9,851 nt of DNA from Oscillospiraceae bacterium (GCA_028705905.1 JAQWCP010000033.1:1-9851), one strand, 5' to 3'. Numbered from the stretch's first letter, positions 1-8,551 are shown. Notes: generated from the letters alone by a model not told the origin. Numbers and translations are program-made.

Positions 1-2862
1 GATATTGCAAACGCCATTGTTAGTCCGATTGCTAACCCTATTTATAATGGCAGCCAACAGATTCCGCCCCTGACAATCGCTTTTGAGGGCACTGCCTTGG
101 TTAAGGATACCGATTACATCATCAGCATTACTAGCATGGATGGCATAGATACCAGTGCAGGCACCAAAGCGGGCAAAGTGACAATAACGATTACAGGAAA
201 GGGCAACTTCCATGGCGAAAAAACTAACTTAACCTATACTATTCAGCCAAAAGCATTGATAAACGATATGCTCACCGTTACAGGAGGGACGTTTATCTAT
301 AGTGGTATACCAATTACCCCTGATGTTACCGTAACGGATGGCACAACGTTGATATCCGGCACAGACTATGATATAACCTACTCCAACAATACCAATGCAG
401 GGGTTGCAAACATAACTGTCATTGGCAACGGCAACTATACCGGCACAGCCAGCAAAAGTTTTATTATCCAGAAGGCACCCGCCCCAACAATCATATGGCC
501 TACATCTGCCAATATCGTATATGGTTCGTTATTGTCAGATTCTGCATTGGTTGGCGGATCCACTGGATACGGTGATTTTATATGGAAAACACCAAAAGCA
601 ATACCAACTGTAACCAACAGTGGATATGAAGTCATCTTTACGCCAAGTGCGACCACAGTAAATAATTACGAACTCATTTCGCAAACCACAAAGATAGTGC
701 AGATTGTGGTAACGGCAAAGAGCATTTCCGGCTTCACAGTTGATTCGATTGATTCCCCAATCTATAATGGTGCTACACAAACACCCTTCGTTGTGGTTAA
801 GGACAGTGTTACAACGCTGACATCGGGCACTGATTATGATGTATCCTACTCCGACAATATTGGCGCGGGTACGGCTACAGTTGCAATTAAAGGCAAGGGC
901 AATTATACCAGCACGATGAGCAAAAACTTCACCATCAAAAAACGCCCTGTAACGGTCAAAGCAAATGATAAGATCATGACCAGAGGCGGCTCACTGCCCG
1001 CCTTGACCTATACCGTGGATGGCCAGCTTTCCGGAGAGACGGCACTGGCGGGAGTGCCTTCCCTTTCCTGTGTGGCCGACGGAGAAACAGTGGGAAGCTA
1101 TCCCATTACCATAGATTTGGTAGGAGTAAGCTATACCGAAAACTACGAGGCTGCAAACCCGGTTCTTGTAAACGGGACGCTGACGGTGAATGATCTACCT
1201 TCAAGCGGCTCTGACAGTGACTCGTCCTTCGGCAACCACACGACAACGACATCCCCAGAAAAGCGGCCCAATCAGCCTGTTTCAGCAGAAACATCGTTAA
1301 TTGCGCTGGCAGGCCAAAACGGAAGAGCCAGCGCTAATCTTTCGGATATAACCATTTTCGGCGCCATCGTAAAGGCGCAGGCGAAAGCAAGGGCGCAGGG
1401 GAAAATACCAAACGGAATCGGTATTGCTCTTAATGTGAACCTGCCACAGGATGCAAGCTCACTGAGCCTTTCACTTTCGCAAAACGCCCTGCAAAATCTT
1501 GTAAGTACAGGCGTGACGAGGTTTACAATCAACGGAGCCATTGCTTCCCTCAGCCTGGATCTAGAAGCATTAAAAGAAATTCAAAAACAGGGTGCAGAGA
1601 GAATAACCATTACAATAAAGCCAGTACACAACATATCGAGCGGGGCAAGAGCAATAATTGGAACAAGGCCGGTATACGATGTGACCGTCAGTTACAGTAA
1701 GGATAGCAAAACGGTAAACATCACCTCACTGGGTAAAGGCAGCGCCACCCTCTCCATCCCGTATGTACCGGGCAAGAACGAGACGGTTGGTTATCTGTTC
1801 GGCGTGTATGTAGATGGCAAGGGTAACATAATCCGCATTCCAGGCTCCTGCTATGACGCAAACAGCAATAGTCTGCTAATCTCTACCGACCACTTCTCGG
1901 TGTACGGCGTGGGATACACGACTCCAAACGCCAATTTTACCGACATCGGTAACCATTGGGGCAAGGAATCGATAGACTATGTTTTTGGAAGGAGCCTTCT
2001 CTTCGGCACCTCAGAAACTACCTTTGCACCTAACTCTGCCATGACGAGGGGAATGCTGGTGACGGCGCTTGGCAGACTGGCAGGCGTGGATGAGAAGGCA
2101 TACACCACAAACAACTTTACCGACGTTAAAGCCGATAGCACATTCCGCCCCTACATAGAATGGGCATACAAAAAAGGTGTTTTGCAGGGCATCGGTAACC
2201 AGCAGTTTGCCCCTAACCGGGCAATTACCCGTGAGGAAATCTCGGTTATCTTCGCAAACTACGCCAAAGCCACCGGCCACAAGCTGCCTGTGACCCGTGA
2301 GGCAGCCGCCTATGCGGACGCTACCAGCATCCGCAGCGTTTACAAAACAGCAGTCACTGCCATGCAGCAAGCTGGTATCATGATGGGGGGCATGGGTAAC
2401 AGGTTCAATCCGAAATCCAACGCAACCCGTGCGGAGGTCTCCTCCATGCTCTACCGCTACATCAAGTTGACCATCGATTCTGCCACAGCGCAGGGATGGG
2501 CCCTGAACGATGCCGGACAGTACTTCTACTACATCGATGGCAAACCCCTTATAGGCATGCAGACCATCGAAGGTGCAAAATACTTCTTCAATACCGATGG
2601 CACACTCAAAACCGGTTGGGTGGAGGACGGCGGCAACTGGCATTTTTGTGACGGCAACAAGTTGCGAACCGGTTGGTTGGATGTCGGCAGAGATTCATCA
2701 AAGCGGACATACTATTTCGATACTTATGGCAATATGATATCTGGTAAGTGGCTTGAAATCGACGACAAGTGGTATTACTTCTACGCCGACGGCTCTCTTG
2801 CCAAAAACGCCAAGGTGGATGGCTATGAAGTTGATGTAAATGGAGTGAGAAAAAGAAAATAA
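1..2862 (+). CDS. Modular cell-surface protein: Ig-like/MBG repeats, three SLH domains, choline-binding-type repeats (5' partial)
   Basis: The frame is open from base 1, so the N-terminus and any signal peptide lie outside the window; 953 residues are visible. Three similar Ig-like repeats with the pattern YxG...SGTDYxxxYxxN...GxGNYxGT start near Y15, Y100 and Y255. A different Ig-like unit (IVYG...NSGYEVIFTPS) sits around residues 161-240. An MBG-type domain follows at about 315-397, then a Ser/Thr/Pro-rich linker (about 398-432) and an unassigned beta-rich region to about 642. Three SLH domains span about 643-700, 704-759 and 768-824, with TRGM, TREE and TRAE at the usual TRAE position. From W833 to the end there are aromatic GW...YYF..DG repeats of the choline-binding/cell-wall-binding type. 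By family knowledge, SLH domains bind pyruvylated secondary cell-wall polymer, so the protein is probably extracellular and wall-attached. No LPXTG motif is present. Ligand or adhesive role is unknown. The domain calls are strong; the function is not. Confidence 0.93.
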   Translation, partial: DIANAIVSPIANPIYNGSQQIPPLTIAFEGTALVKDTDYIISITSMDGIDTSAGTKAGKVTITITGKGNFHGEKTNLTYTIQPKALINDMLTVTGGTFIYSGIPITPDVTVTDGTTLISGTDYDITYSNNTNAGVANITVIGNGNYTGTASKSFIIQKAPAPTIIWPTSANIVYGSLLSDSALVGGSTGYGDFIWKTPKAIPTVTNSGYEVIFTPSATTVNNYELISQTTKIVQIVVTAKSISGFTVDSIDSPIYNGATQTPFVVVKDSVTTLTSGTDYDVSYSDNIGAGTATVAIKGKGNYTSTMSKNFTIKKRPVTVKANDKIMTRGGSLPALTYTVDGQLSGETALAGVPSLSCVADGETVGSYPITIDLVGVSYTENYEAANPVLVNGTLTVNDLPSSGSDSDSSFGNHTTTTSPEKRPNQPVSAETSLIALAGQNGRASANLSDITIFGAIVKAQAKARAQGKIPNGIGIALNVNLPQDASSLSLSLSQNALQNLVSTGVTRFTINGAIASLSLDLEALKEIQKQGAERITITIKPVHNISSGARAIIGTRPVYDVTVSYSKDSKTVNITSLGKGSATLSIPYVPGKNETVGYLFGVYVDGKGNIIRIPGSCYDANSNSLLISTDHFSVYGVGYTTPNANFTDIGNHWGKESIDYVFGRSLLFGTSETTFAPNSAMTRGMLVTALGRLAGVDEKAYTTNNFTDVKADSTFRPYIEWAYKKGVLQGIGNQQFAPNRAITREEISVIFANYAKATGHKLPVTREAAAYADATSIRSVYKTAVTAMQQAGIMMGGMGNRFNPKSNATRAEVSSMLYRYIKLTIDSATAQGWALNDAGQYFYYIDGKPLIGMQTIEGAKYFFNTDGTLKTGWVEDGGNWHFCDGNKLRTGWLDVGRDSSKRTYYFDTYGNMISGKWLEIDDKWYYFYADGSLAKNAKVDGYEVDVNGVRKRK

Positions 2863-2871
2863 TGTACACAA

Positions 2872-2909
2872 ATCAAGGGTGGGAACCGATATTGACTCCC
2901 ACCCTTGAT
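2872..2909 (+). terminator. Stem-loop after the surface-protein gene, probable terminator
   Basis: A perfect 13-bp inverted repeat (ATCAAGGGTGGGA at 2872-2884 and its complement at 2897-2909) encloses a 12-nt loop and begins 10 nt after the TAA stop. The right arm is followed by CTTGCGTATT, so a proper U-tract is missing. It lies between convergent genes, and the stem would form in transcripts from either strand. It could be a weak intrinsic terminator or an mRNA 3'-end stabiliser. Confidence 0.65.
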
Positions 2910-3215
2910 CTTGCGTATTCAGTTTGATCTCCAATAATTTTTTACTATGGCACCATAGACTTGCAGTAGTATTTTTTATAATCTTCGCTAATACATCCTT
3001 CCGGCAGAATGTGCATTTACATCTTTAAATGGATATTCCCCAGATAACAATAACCTCGGTTGCCGATTTCAATTTAGTTATCAGGAATAATTACTATATT
3101 AAAAAACTTGGTCCTCAATTTTCGATAGCATCTTCAAACTTTTACCCCATATATGCGGACTCTAAACATAATGGGACGCTCAAATTTGCTGGGCGGAGGG
3201 AACATATAATTGAAT
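2910..3215. other. Intergenic stretch between convergent genes, no convincing gene
   Basis: It holds a near-perfect small palindrome, CTATGG-CA-CCATAG (2945-2958), of unknown meaning. On the minus strand, one frame downstream of the FMN reductase reads about 43 codons with a single internal stop, ending in the peptide GCISEDYKKYYCKSMVP. This could be the tail of a decayed gene but is too short to identify. A plus-strand ORF from 3029 has no ribosome binding site and an unremarkable composition, so it is not called. No tRNA, riboswitch or promoter is recognisable. Confidence 0.4.
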
Positions 3216-3770
3216 TCATTTGGTAATAAAGCACAGAAAATCATTGGCTTGTTTTTCCAAAAAAGGATAGCTCGCTTTGAGTGTTAGTTTTCCGTTGCTA
3301 TCAAGTTGTTGCATTGCGTTTGGTATAGTAAGTCGTGGAACATTCATAACATCCATGTTCAAAAAACTGATAAGCGTAACTAAATGATCCTGGGCTATAC
3401 CAGTTCCAGACATGCCGAGAGAAATTCCACTTATTGCTGCTGGCTTTCCGGTAAGAACGTGTGGTTCTTGATCACTGATCGGGCGCGACAACCAGTCAAT
3501 CAGGTTTTTCAGTACGCCAGGGAAAAAGTGATTGTATTCAGGTGTAAAGAACCATAAACCATCTGCTAATTTTACTTCCTTACGAACTCGACTAACAGCA
3601 TCAGGTGCGGGATATTCGATGTCTTGGTTCATTAAGGGAATATCCTGATATTCGAGCAGCGTAAAATCGACTCGATCTCCAAGTATTTCTTTCGCTATTA
3701 AAGCCAATTGTCGGTTATAGGATTCTTTTCGCAGAGAACCGACAACAGCTAATATCTTTATTTTCTCCAA
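3216..3770 (-). CDS. NADPH-dependent FMN reductase family protein (flavodoxin-like fold)
   Basis: The 184-residue product has the full length of a small NAD(P)H:FMN oxidoreductase. It starts with a beta strand (IKILAVV) followed by the flavin-phosphate-binding loop GSLRKESYNR at residues 11-20. The second family signature, FTPEYN (75-80), precedes GVLKNLIDWLSR (85-96), and a glycine-rich loop SGISLGMSGTG (114-124) follows. Known members are cytosolic flavoproteins that reduce FMN, quinones, azo dyes or chromate with NAD(P)H; the substrate here cannot be read from sequence. The start is TTG, supported by a GAGAGGGG ribosome binding site 9 nt upstream. The gene follows the pirin gene by 44 bp on the same strand, so the two are probably co-transcribed, which fits a quinone/aromatic-redox or oxidative-stress role. 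The family assignment is firm. Confidence 0.93.
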   Translation of the reverse strand: MEKIKILAVVGSLRKESYNRQLALIAKEILGDRVDFTLLEYQDIPLMNQDIEYPAPDAVSRVRKEVKLADGLWFFTPEYNHFFPGVLKNLIDWLSRPISDQEPHVLTGKPAAISGISLGMSGTGIAQDHLVTLISFLNMDVMNVPRLTIPNAMQQLDSNGKLTLKASYPFLEKQANDFLCFITK

Positions 3771-3779
3771 TATGATGTA

Positions 3780-3787
3780 CCCCTCTC
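3780..3787 (-). promoter_or_regulatory. Ribosome binding site fixing a TTG start
   Basis: On the minus strand GAGAGGGG lies 9 nt before the TTG at 3770-3768. No in-frame ATG or GTG lies between this site and the flavin-binding loop, so TTG is the most likely initiator of the FMN reductase. Confidence 0.7.
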
Positions 3788-3814
3788 TTTATTGTATTCT
3801 CAATAAGAAATCTT

Positions 3815-4639
3815 TTACTGTAAAAATATGCCTTTTTTTAAATCATCGAACGCTTTATCCAATTCCTCTTTTGTATTCATTACGATAGGACCACCCCAAA
3901 CCACCGGTTCAGCCAGTCGCTTTGAACTTATGAATAAAACTTGAGCTTTTTCATCTGTAGACTTTATTTCTACCACATCTCCAGAGGCAAGTTTTACCGC
4001 TGTCTTTTCCTTTACCAGATTGCCCCCGATATATGCGTCCCCTAAAAGGGTAAACACCATGACAGAGTGCTCGCTTTCTGTATTTAAAAAAATCGATGCC
4101 TTGGAGTTTAGGTGCAAATCGTAATAGTTAAGCGGAAGATATTTACTCATGTATCCTTTTCTTCCTTCGAATTCGCCCGCCAACAGTCTAAGCTTGCCCC
4201 AATCAAACTCTATTTCTTCAATTTCTTGATTTTTTATGCTGTGATAAGCTGGAGGAACCATCTTGTCCTTTGCGGGAAGATTCAGCCAAAGCTGTACACC
4301 AAGCATACGTTCGGCAGCCGGCAGTTTTTCTTCGTGCATAATACCGGATCCTGCTGTCATCCATTGCACCTCTCCATCCCCAATGGTGTCCTCATTCCCT
4401 AAGCTGTCCTTATGAGTCATATAGCCTCGATACACATAACTGATTGTTTCGATACCTCTGTGTGGATGCATAGGAAATCCCGCCGTGTAATCATCGGGAT
4501 TTGTGCTATCAAAGGAATCCAGCATTAAAATAGGATCATATTCTTCAACAGTTCTACTCCCTAAAACTCTTACCAGATTTACACCAGCCCCATCTTGCGT
4601 TCTAAAACCTCTAACCTGTTGCTTAATTTTTCTTTCCAT
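3815..4639 (-). CDS. Pirin family protein (bicupin)
   Basis: The 274 residues match the usual pirin length. The N-terminal cupin carries the metal-binding signature: H58 and H60 in HPHRGIETISY, and H102 and E104 in SGIMHEE. These correspond to the two His, third His and Glu that hold the iron in characterised pirins. A second cupin-like half follows (about 160-265). Pirins are cytosolic non-haem metal proteins; some act as quercetin 2,3-dioxygenases and others as redox-linked regulators, and the sequence does not decide between them. The ATG is preceded by AGGGGGA, about 8 nt upstream. It is the first gene of the presumed pair with the FMN reductase. Pirins often sit beside small oxidoreductases, consistent with an electrophile or quinone stress response. 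No MarR/HxlR-type regulator gene is seen next to it. The A+T-rich leader at 4640-4708 probably holds the promoter, but no clean -35/-10 pair stands out. Confidence 0.93.
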   Translation of the reverse strand: MERKIKQQVRGFRTQDGAGVNLVRVLGSRTVEEYDPILMLDSFDSTNPDDYTAGFPMHPHRGIETISYVYRGYMTHKDSLGNEDTIGDGEVQWMTAGSGIMHEEKLPAAERMLGVQLWLNLPAKDKMVPPAYHSIKNQEIEEIEFDWGKLRLLAGEFEGRKGYMSKYLPLNYYDLHLNSKASIFLNTESEHSVMVFTLLGDAYIGGNLVKEKTAVKLASGDVVEIKSTDEKAQVLFISSKRLAEPVVWGGPIVMNTKEELDKAFDDLKKGIFLQ

Positions 4640-4708
4640 ATGCTTAGTCCCCCTGCATATTATTTGGTAGTCGTAAAATATATTAATTTTTGAAATATCC
4701 TACATGCT

Positions 4709-4954
4709 CTAACAGCCTAAGACCTGTAATCTAATTTTGAGATTTAGGGATTTAACGACAAATGGCTTTGATAAACTCGATAGCAGCAAAGCTATTAGAA
4801 CAGCCATACCGGCAAGTGCTATGGTCTGAAGAAGAATAAACTCCCCTTTAAACCTTTCCAGTGAGTTTAAAAACTGTTAGATACCGAAACAAGCCCATGC
4901 AGTGGGTAATGAGAATACAGCGGTAAAGATAGCATTATCTTTTTCTCTTAAGCT
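4709..4954 (-). pseudogene. Headless remnant of a membrane-protein gene with internal stop
   Basis: One minus-strand frame reads as coherent protein although it lacks a start codon. It begins around LREKDNAIFTAVFSLPTAW, meets an in-frame TAA at 4877-4879 after GI, and resumes as QFLNSLERFKGEFILLQ. A clear transmembrane helix follows (IALAGMAVLIALLLSSL), then a basic KPFVVKSLNLKIR tail and a TAG at 4709-4711. Two hydrophobic segments, a positively charged tail and normal amino-acid composition on both sides of the stop argue for a decayed gene rather than chance. The family is not recognised. It follows the frameshifted membrane-anchored gene, in a different frame, so the two could be neighbouring genes of one old operon or parts of one gene with several lesions. 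Confidence 0.5.
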
Positions 4955-5213
4955 TTAAATACAATTCCGAAGCCACCGCTTCCAAGCAAATCATCAAGTA
5001 TGTATTCATAGCAAACATCATCTTTAACGCTTGATCCAATTGTAACAATCATTTTTCTATTCTCTTCCGTGACCGTATATTCTGAGATGAAATCGTTTTC
5101 TGATAAAAACAATTATTCTTTGTTTCCATTTCAAAGACTAGACTTCCACCGAACATTATAAAAACAGTTAATAATATAAAGCTTATTCCAAATACCTCAA
5201 GAAAATTTTTCAT
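4948..5213 (-). pseudogene. Small membrane-anchored protein gene with a -1 frameshift (88 aa if restored)
   Basis: The ATG at 5213-5211 has an excellent AAGGAG site 6 nt upstream (5220-5225). The first frame encodes a lysine start and a strong transmembrane or signal-anchor helix (VFGISFILLTVFIMFGGSLVF, about residues 7-27), then METKNNCF. At a T5 run (minus strand; 5105-5109) the good reading moves to the -1 frame. It continues LSENDFISEYTVTEENRKM and on to a terminal GSGGFGIVFKA before TAA at 4948-4950. Without the shift the first frame ends in a basic tail after 54 residues. Adding one T, or slipping back one base at TTT, restores an 88-residue protein. The restored product would be a single-pass protein with an acidic soluble tail; the family is not recognised. 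It lies 54 bp after the helicase stop on the same strand, so it could be part of that operon. It may be a pseudogene, a sequencing indel or, less likely, programmed frameshifting. Confidence 0.6.
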
Positions 5214-5267
5214 TCCACTCTCCTTGTTGAGATTATTAACCTATTGGATTATAAACATAATGGGAAA

Positions 5268-8200
5268 CTACACTATATTTGCAATTACATTTAAGGGTAT
5301 GCTCGCGATATCCATGAGATATTGTTCAGTAACTGCTAAAAGTGTTTTTTGTTCAAGCGTTGAGTTCTTTGTTGACAAGCCAGGTTGAACAATTGATATT
5401 CTAAATCTAAGTGGTTTCGTTAATCTTGCAATGCTATCCAAACGCTGCAATTCTTTGATATCTCCCCTAATGAGACGAGAAGCGCTATGCCCTTTATATG
5501 TTTTTGTTTCTCTTTTATATAAGTGACTGAAAAATTCTCTGCTTTCCTTAAACTTCCAATGGATTGATTTTTGTGCTTGACCACAAACCTCATAAAGGTT
5601 GGCAACTTCTTGACTTACTTTGCCGCCCTTAGCAAATTTTAAATGGTACAGTTCAACATCGATAAAGTCATTCGATTCTTTCAGTGTAATTATATCCGCT
5701 ATTTCACCTGCGTTGTCATCATCATAAATTACGTCATAATCACGCTTCAACAATTCTTGGACCACATGATATTGTATTGAATCTGTACGTAAATTCCCAA
5801 CTCTTTGAGATTCTTTCGATATATCTACACCATTCCAATCCCAAGCAATTAGCCGGTCTTCTGGATATACGCCTGGAAGTTGCTTTAATACGATATATTC
5901 GTTCCCACATAGGGAGGAGCCATCAATAAACCATACACATGGTTCATAGAGTTGAAAAAATTCCTCGAGAGAAAATTCTTTTTTCCCAACCCTTACAGTT
6001 GTTTGATATCGACTTGAGATCTTTTCATAGTTGCTAAATGCAATTTCATCTTTCAGCCCAAGACTAATTTTGACTCCACATTTGCACTCTTCATTGTCAT
6101 TTGGCGAATTAAACTCCAAATTAAACATTATCGAATTTATATCAGAAGCATTATAATTAAGACTAATTGTTGTATCACGGATACTATACTTATGCCCGTA
6201 CCATTGAAATTCTATTGTTCCTTCTGTGTAACTATATATATCTTCGTTCCAATCAATCCAAACTGGTGTTTTGTTTGGTATCTCTGATATAATTTCTGGC
6301 ACTAATGTTTCTTTTAAGATTTCATTTCCATCAATACTGGGGTTAATTACCTTTTTCCCGATTGACTTGCACCAAACAGCAAGATTATGTACATTTCCTG
6401 TTAATAGAGTCCAAATGCGTCCTTTGTATGAACACCCCAGTGTAACCTTATGCCCATCCTCATATCCAGAACCCACAATGAATGCTTTTTGTCCGCTCGC
6501 CTTTTCAGCCAATGAAAGTGCTTCGCCAACATCACTTCCAACGCTCATTCGAAATCTGATATTTTTCCCTATATATTGCTTCAAACCAACATTTTGTAGG
6601 CGTACTCTGTTTATTCCAGCAAAAGCTTTAAAAGGGTCAGAATGTCTAATCACAGTTGCCTTTTCTCCAATAATTGCTTCAGCTAACGCAGAATACAGTC
6701 CATTATTGTCGCTCCCATTTATATATAATAGGTTGCTGTCTTTATCATTTATCACAACCAGCAGATCCCATACAATGTTTTCGACCTCCTGTATAATCCC
6801 CCAATCAACTTGTTGCTTTCTGGCGATAACAATAATCAATATATTTTCATTCGAGTTTTGAATTGACCAAGCACGATCACCCTCACTTAAGCTAATACCG
6901 TCAAGAAATCGATCGTAATGCCAAGCACACTTCGGATTTCGATAGATAACTGTGCTTAGTGCTGGTCTAAGATTTTGAAGAGGAAGCTTTAAGTCATCAG
7001 GAAGCGTGAATCCTTTAACAAACTCCGCAAAATTTATTTCTCCGGATATTGCATTTGCACTCATTTCCGGTAATAACTGGTTCCAATCTGCGTCTTGAGC
7101 ATATAAGCACTCTAATTCTTCACTGACTGACAAATCTGCCAAGTTTGCCACACAAGTCGCATTACCTAAGTCTTCATCAAATTTTGTCCTGGTGAATCTT
7201 CCGATAACCTGCAGTGTAACCGTTAAACTCTTTCTTATATAGTGCAGTGCCGCAATTTTAAGGGTGGGCAAATCAAATCCTTCTCCCAACATATCAACAC
7301 AAACAACAATTCGTGATTTACCATTTTTAAGATTTTCAATCGCATCGGTTCTTTCTTGTTCGGATAGCCCATTTCCACTATAGACAATTACGGGATTATA
7401 CTTTGGCCAATTCTCTTTATACATAGCATAAACTTCACGTGCACATTTTTTGTTCTCGCAACGCGCCATAATGATCTGCTTTGTATATCCCTGCTTTTCT
7501 TTATTTTCAAGAATATTTACTGCGGTATGAGCAATTGCAAGATCCGCTTTTTCTGCACTGACTTCAAATATAGGTGAAAAATCGATGCTTGTAAAATAAT
7601 GCTCCTTTTGCGCCAAACTTAATGGATAGTTATATACAATCTCCCCATTTAGTTTTACGCCATCATTTCTAAAAGGAGTAGCGGTAAATTGAATGACTTT
7701 AGAATTAACAAACTTGCGATTAAACTCTATCCATGTTTTGGCAGTAGTATGATGAGCCTCATCTATAAAGTAATAGGGGCATAGCTCTACAAAGCAATTC
7801 TTCAGACTCTCCGGATATCCTGCCACATTACTCATTGTTGTAATGACAACATTGCATTGACTTATGAACTTTCGAAGTTCATCTTCCGTCTTAAAGCGTT
7901 CAAGTAAAACTCCAACAACAGGAAGTTGCACCTCTGGATGGATAAGATTAAATTTTTTAAGCAAACCAAATGTTTCAAACTTTTCTGAAATCTGTCCACG
8001 TAATGAGTCACTGGGAACAGTAATAAGTAACCGCTTGCATTGAGCTGAAACAAGTAACGAAATCATTGTTTCTGTTTTTCCAGTTCCAGTTGGCATTACA
8101 ACAGTTGCAACATTATTCGATGTCGTCCAGTGTGCCAATACTGCATATATTGCTCCTATTTGAGGGGCTCTTAAACCAGGTTCATTTTCAGCTTCTTGAC

Positions 8201-8537
8201 GCAAAAAAATACCGTTGTGCCAAGTTTTCGTTATCTGATTTGCTGACATGGCATCACTGGGGTGACGAAGCCATTTAAGCTTTTGCTCACCAGTCAACAA
8301 TTTGTCTATATTGGGAGTTGCATCGCAAATCAAAACATACTTTTCTGCATCTGAAAGCTCATCATTTTTTCTATGAATATAAATCTTGTTCCCATTTGAG
8401 TCCGATGTGATTATTGTGTTCTTTGCAATCTGTTCAAATTGCACTTCTACTTCATGAGTAACAAATCTCAAAATTACATTTTTGCCGCACTTTTCAAGTC
8501 TTTTATATGACGGCAATGTTAAAGTGTTTTGTTGCAT
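5268..8537 (-). CDS. SF2 DEAD/DEAH-type helicase with a large C-terminal extension, putative defence protein
   Basis: 1089 residues from the ATG at 8537. After about 130 unassigned N-terminal residues, GLRAPQIGA acts as a Q-like motif. Walker A is MPTGTGKT (residues 148-155), motif II is DEAH (259-262), motif III is TAT (285-287), motif V lies within VDMLGEGFDLP (about 414-424) and motif VI is QVIGRFTR (443-450). All core ATPase/translocase motifs are intact, resembling the ResIII/type III restriction helicase branch. The C-terminal part has a module around 637-715 containing GSGYEDGHKVTLGCSYKG. A compact segment at about 936-970 (YDVIYDDDNAGEIADIITL, then IDVELYHLKFA) resembles a PD-(D/E)XK core with D948, E962 and K967, but E-to-K spacing is five, so catalysis is uncertain. 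The product is expected to be cytosolic and to move along or unwind nucleic acid. The beta-CASP MBL gene upstream suggests a helicase-nuclease partnership. I do not match it to a named system. Confidence 0.9.
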   Translation of the reverse strand: MQQNTLTLPSYKRLEKCGKNVILRFVTHEVEVQFEQIAKNTIITSDSNGNKIYIHRKNDELSDAEKYVLICDATPNIDKLLTGEQKLKWLRHPSDAMSANQITKTWHNGIFLRQEAENEPGLRAPQIGAIYAVLAHWTTSNNVATVVMPTGTGKTETMISLLVSAQCKRLLITVPSDSLRGQISEKFETFGLLKKFNLIHPEVQLPVVGVLLERFKTEDELRKFISQCNVVITTMSNVAGYPESLKNCFVELCPYYFIDEAHHTTAKTWIEFNRKFVNSKVIQFTATPFRNDGVKLNGEIVYNYPLSLAQKEHYFTSIDFSPIFEVSAEKADLAIAHTAVNILENKEKQGYTKQIIMARCENKKCAREVYAMYKENWPKYNPVIVYSGNGLSEQERTDAIENLKNGKSRIVVCVDMLGEGFDLPTLKIAALHYIRKSLTVTLQVIGRFTRTKFDEDLGNATCVANLADLSVSEELECLYAQDADWNQLLPEMSANAISGEINFAEFVKGFTLPDDLKLPLQNLRPALSTVIYRNPKCAWHYDRFLDGISLSEGDRAWSIQNSNENILIIVIARKQQVDWGIIQEVENIVWDLLVVINDKDSNLLYINGSDNNGLYSALAEAIIGEKATVIRHSDPFKAFAGINRVRLQNVGLKQYIGKNIRFRMSVGSDVGEALSLAEKASGQKAFIVGSGYEDGHKVTLGCSYKGRIWTLLTGNVHNLAVWCKSIGKKVINPSIDGNEILKETLVPEIISEIPNKTPVWIDWNEDIYSYTEGTIEFQWYGHKYSIRDTTISLNYNASDINSIMFNLEFNSPNDNEECKCGVKISLGLKDEIAFSNYEKISSRYQTTVRVGKKEFSLEEFFQLYEPCVWFIDGSSLCGNEYIVLKQLPGVYPEDRLIAWDWNGVDISKESQRVGNLRTDSIQYHVVQELLKRDYDVIYDDDNAGEIADIITLKESNDFIDVELYHLKFAKGGKVSQEVANLYEVCGQAQKSIHWKFKESREFFSHLYKRETKTYKGHSASRLIRGDIKELQRLDSIARLTKPLRFRISIVQPGLSTKNSTLEQKTLLAVTEQYLMDIASIPLNVIANIV

Positions 8538-8545
8538 TTTCTCAA

Positions 8546-8551
8546 CTCCTT
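8546..8551 (-). promoter_or_regulatory. Ribosome binding site fixing the helicase start
   Basis: AAGGAG on the minus strand lies 8 nt before the ATG at 8537-8535. The longer reading from the TTG at 8561 would place this site inside the coding region and has no comparable site of its own. The ATG (protein beginning MQQNTLTLPS) is therefore preferred. Confidence 0.8.

Noticed and set aside
2011..2643. 210-codon minus-strand ORF opposite the SLH domains
   Set aside because: It is antisense to a strongly supported coding region and has a Cys/His/Gly-rich composition typical of a shadow frame.
3029..3226. 65-codon plus-strand ORF in the convergent intergenic region
   Set aside because: No ribosome binding site, no recognisable motif, and it runs into the 3' end of the FMN reductase on the other strand.
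6271..6861. 196-codon plus-strand ORF opposite the helicase
   Set aside because: Antisense shadow of the helicase C-terminal region; no family motif or RBS.
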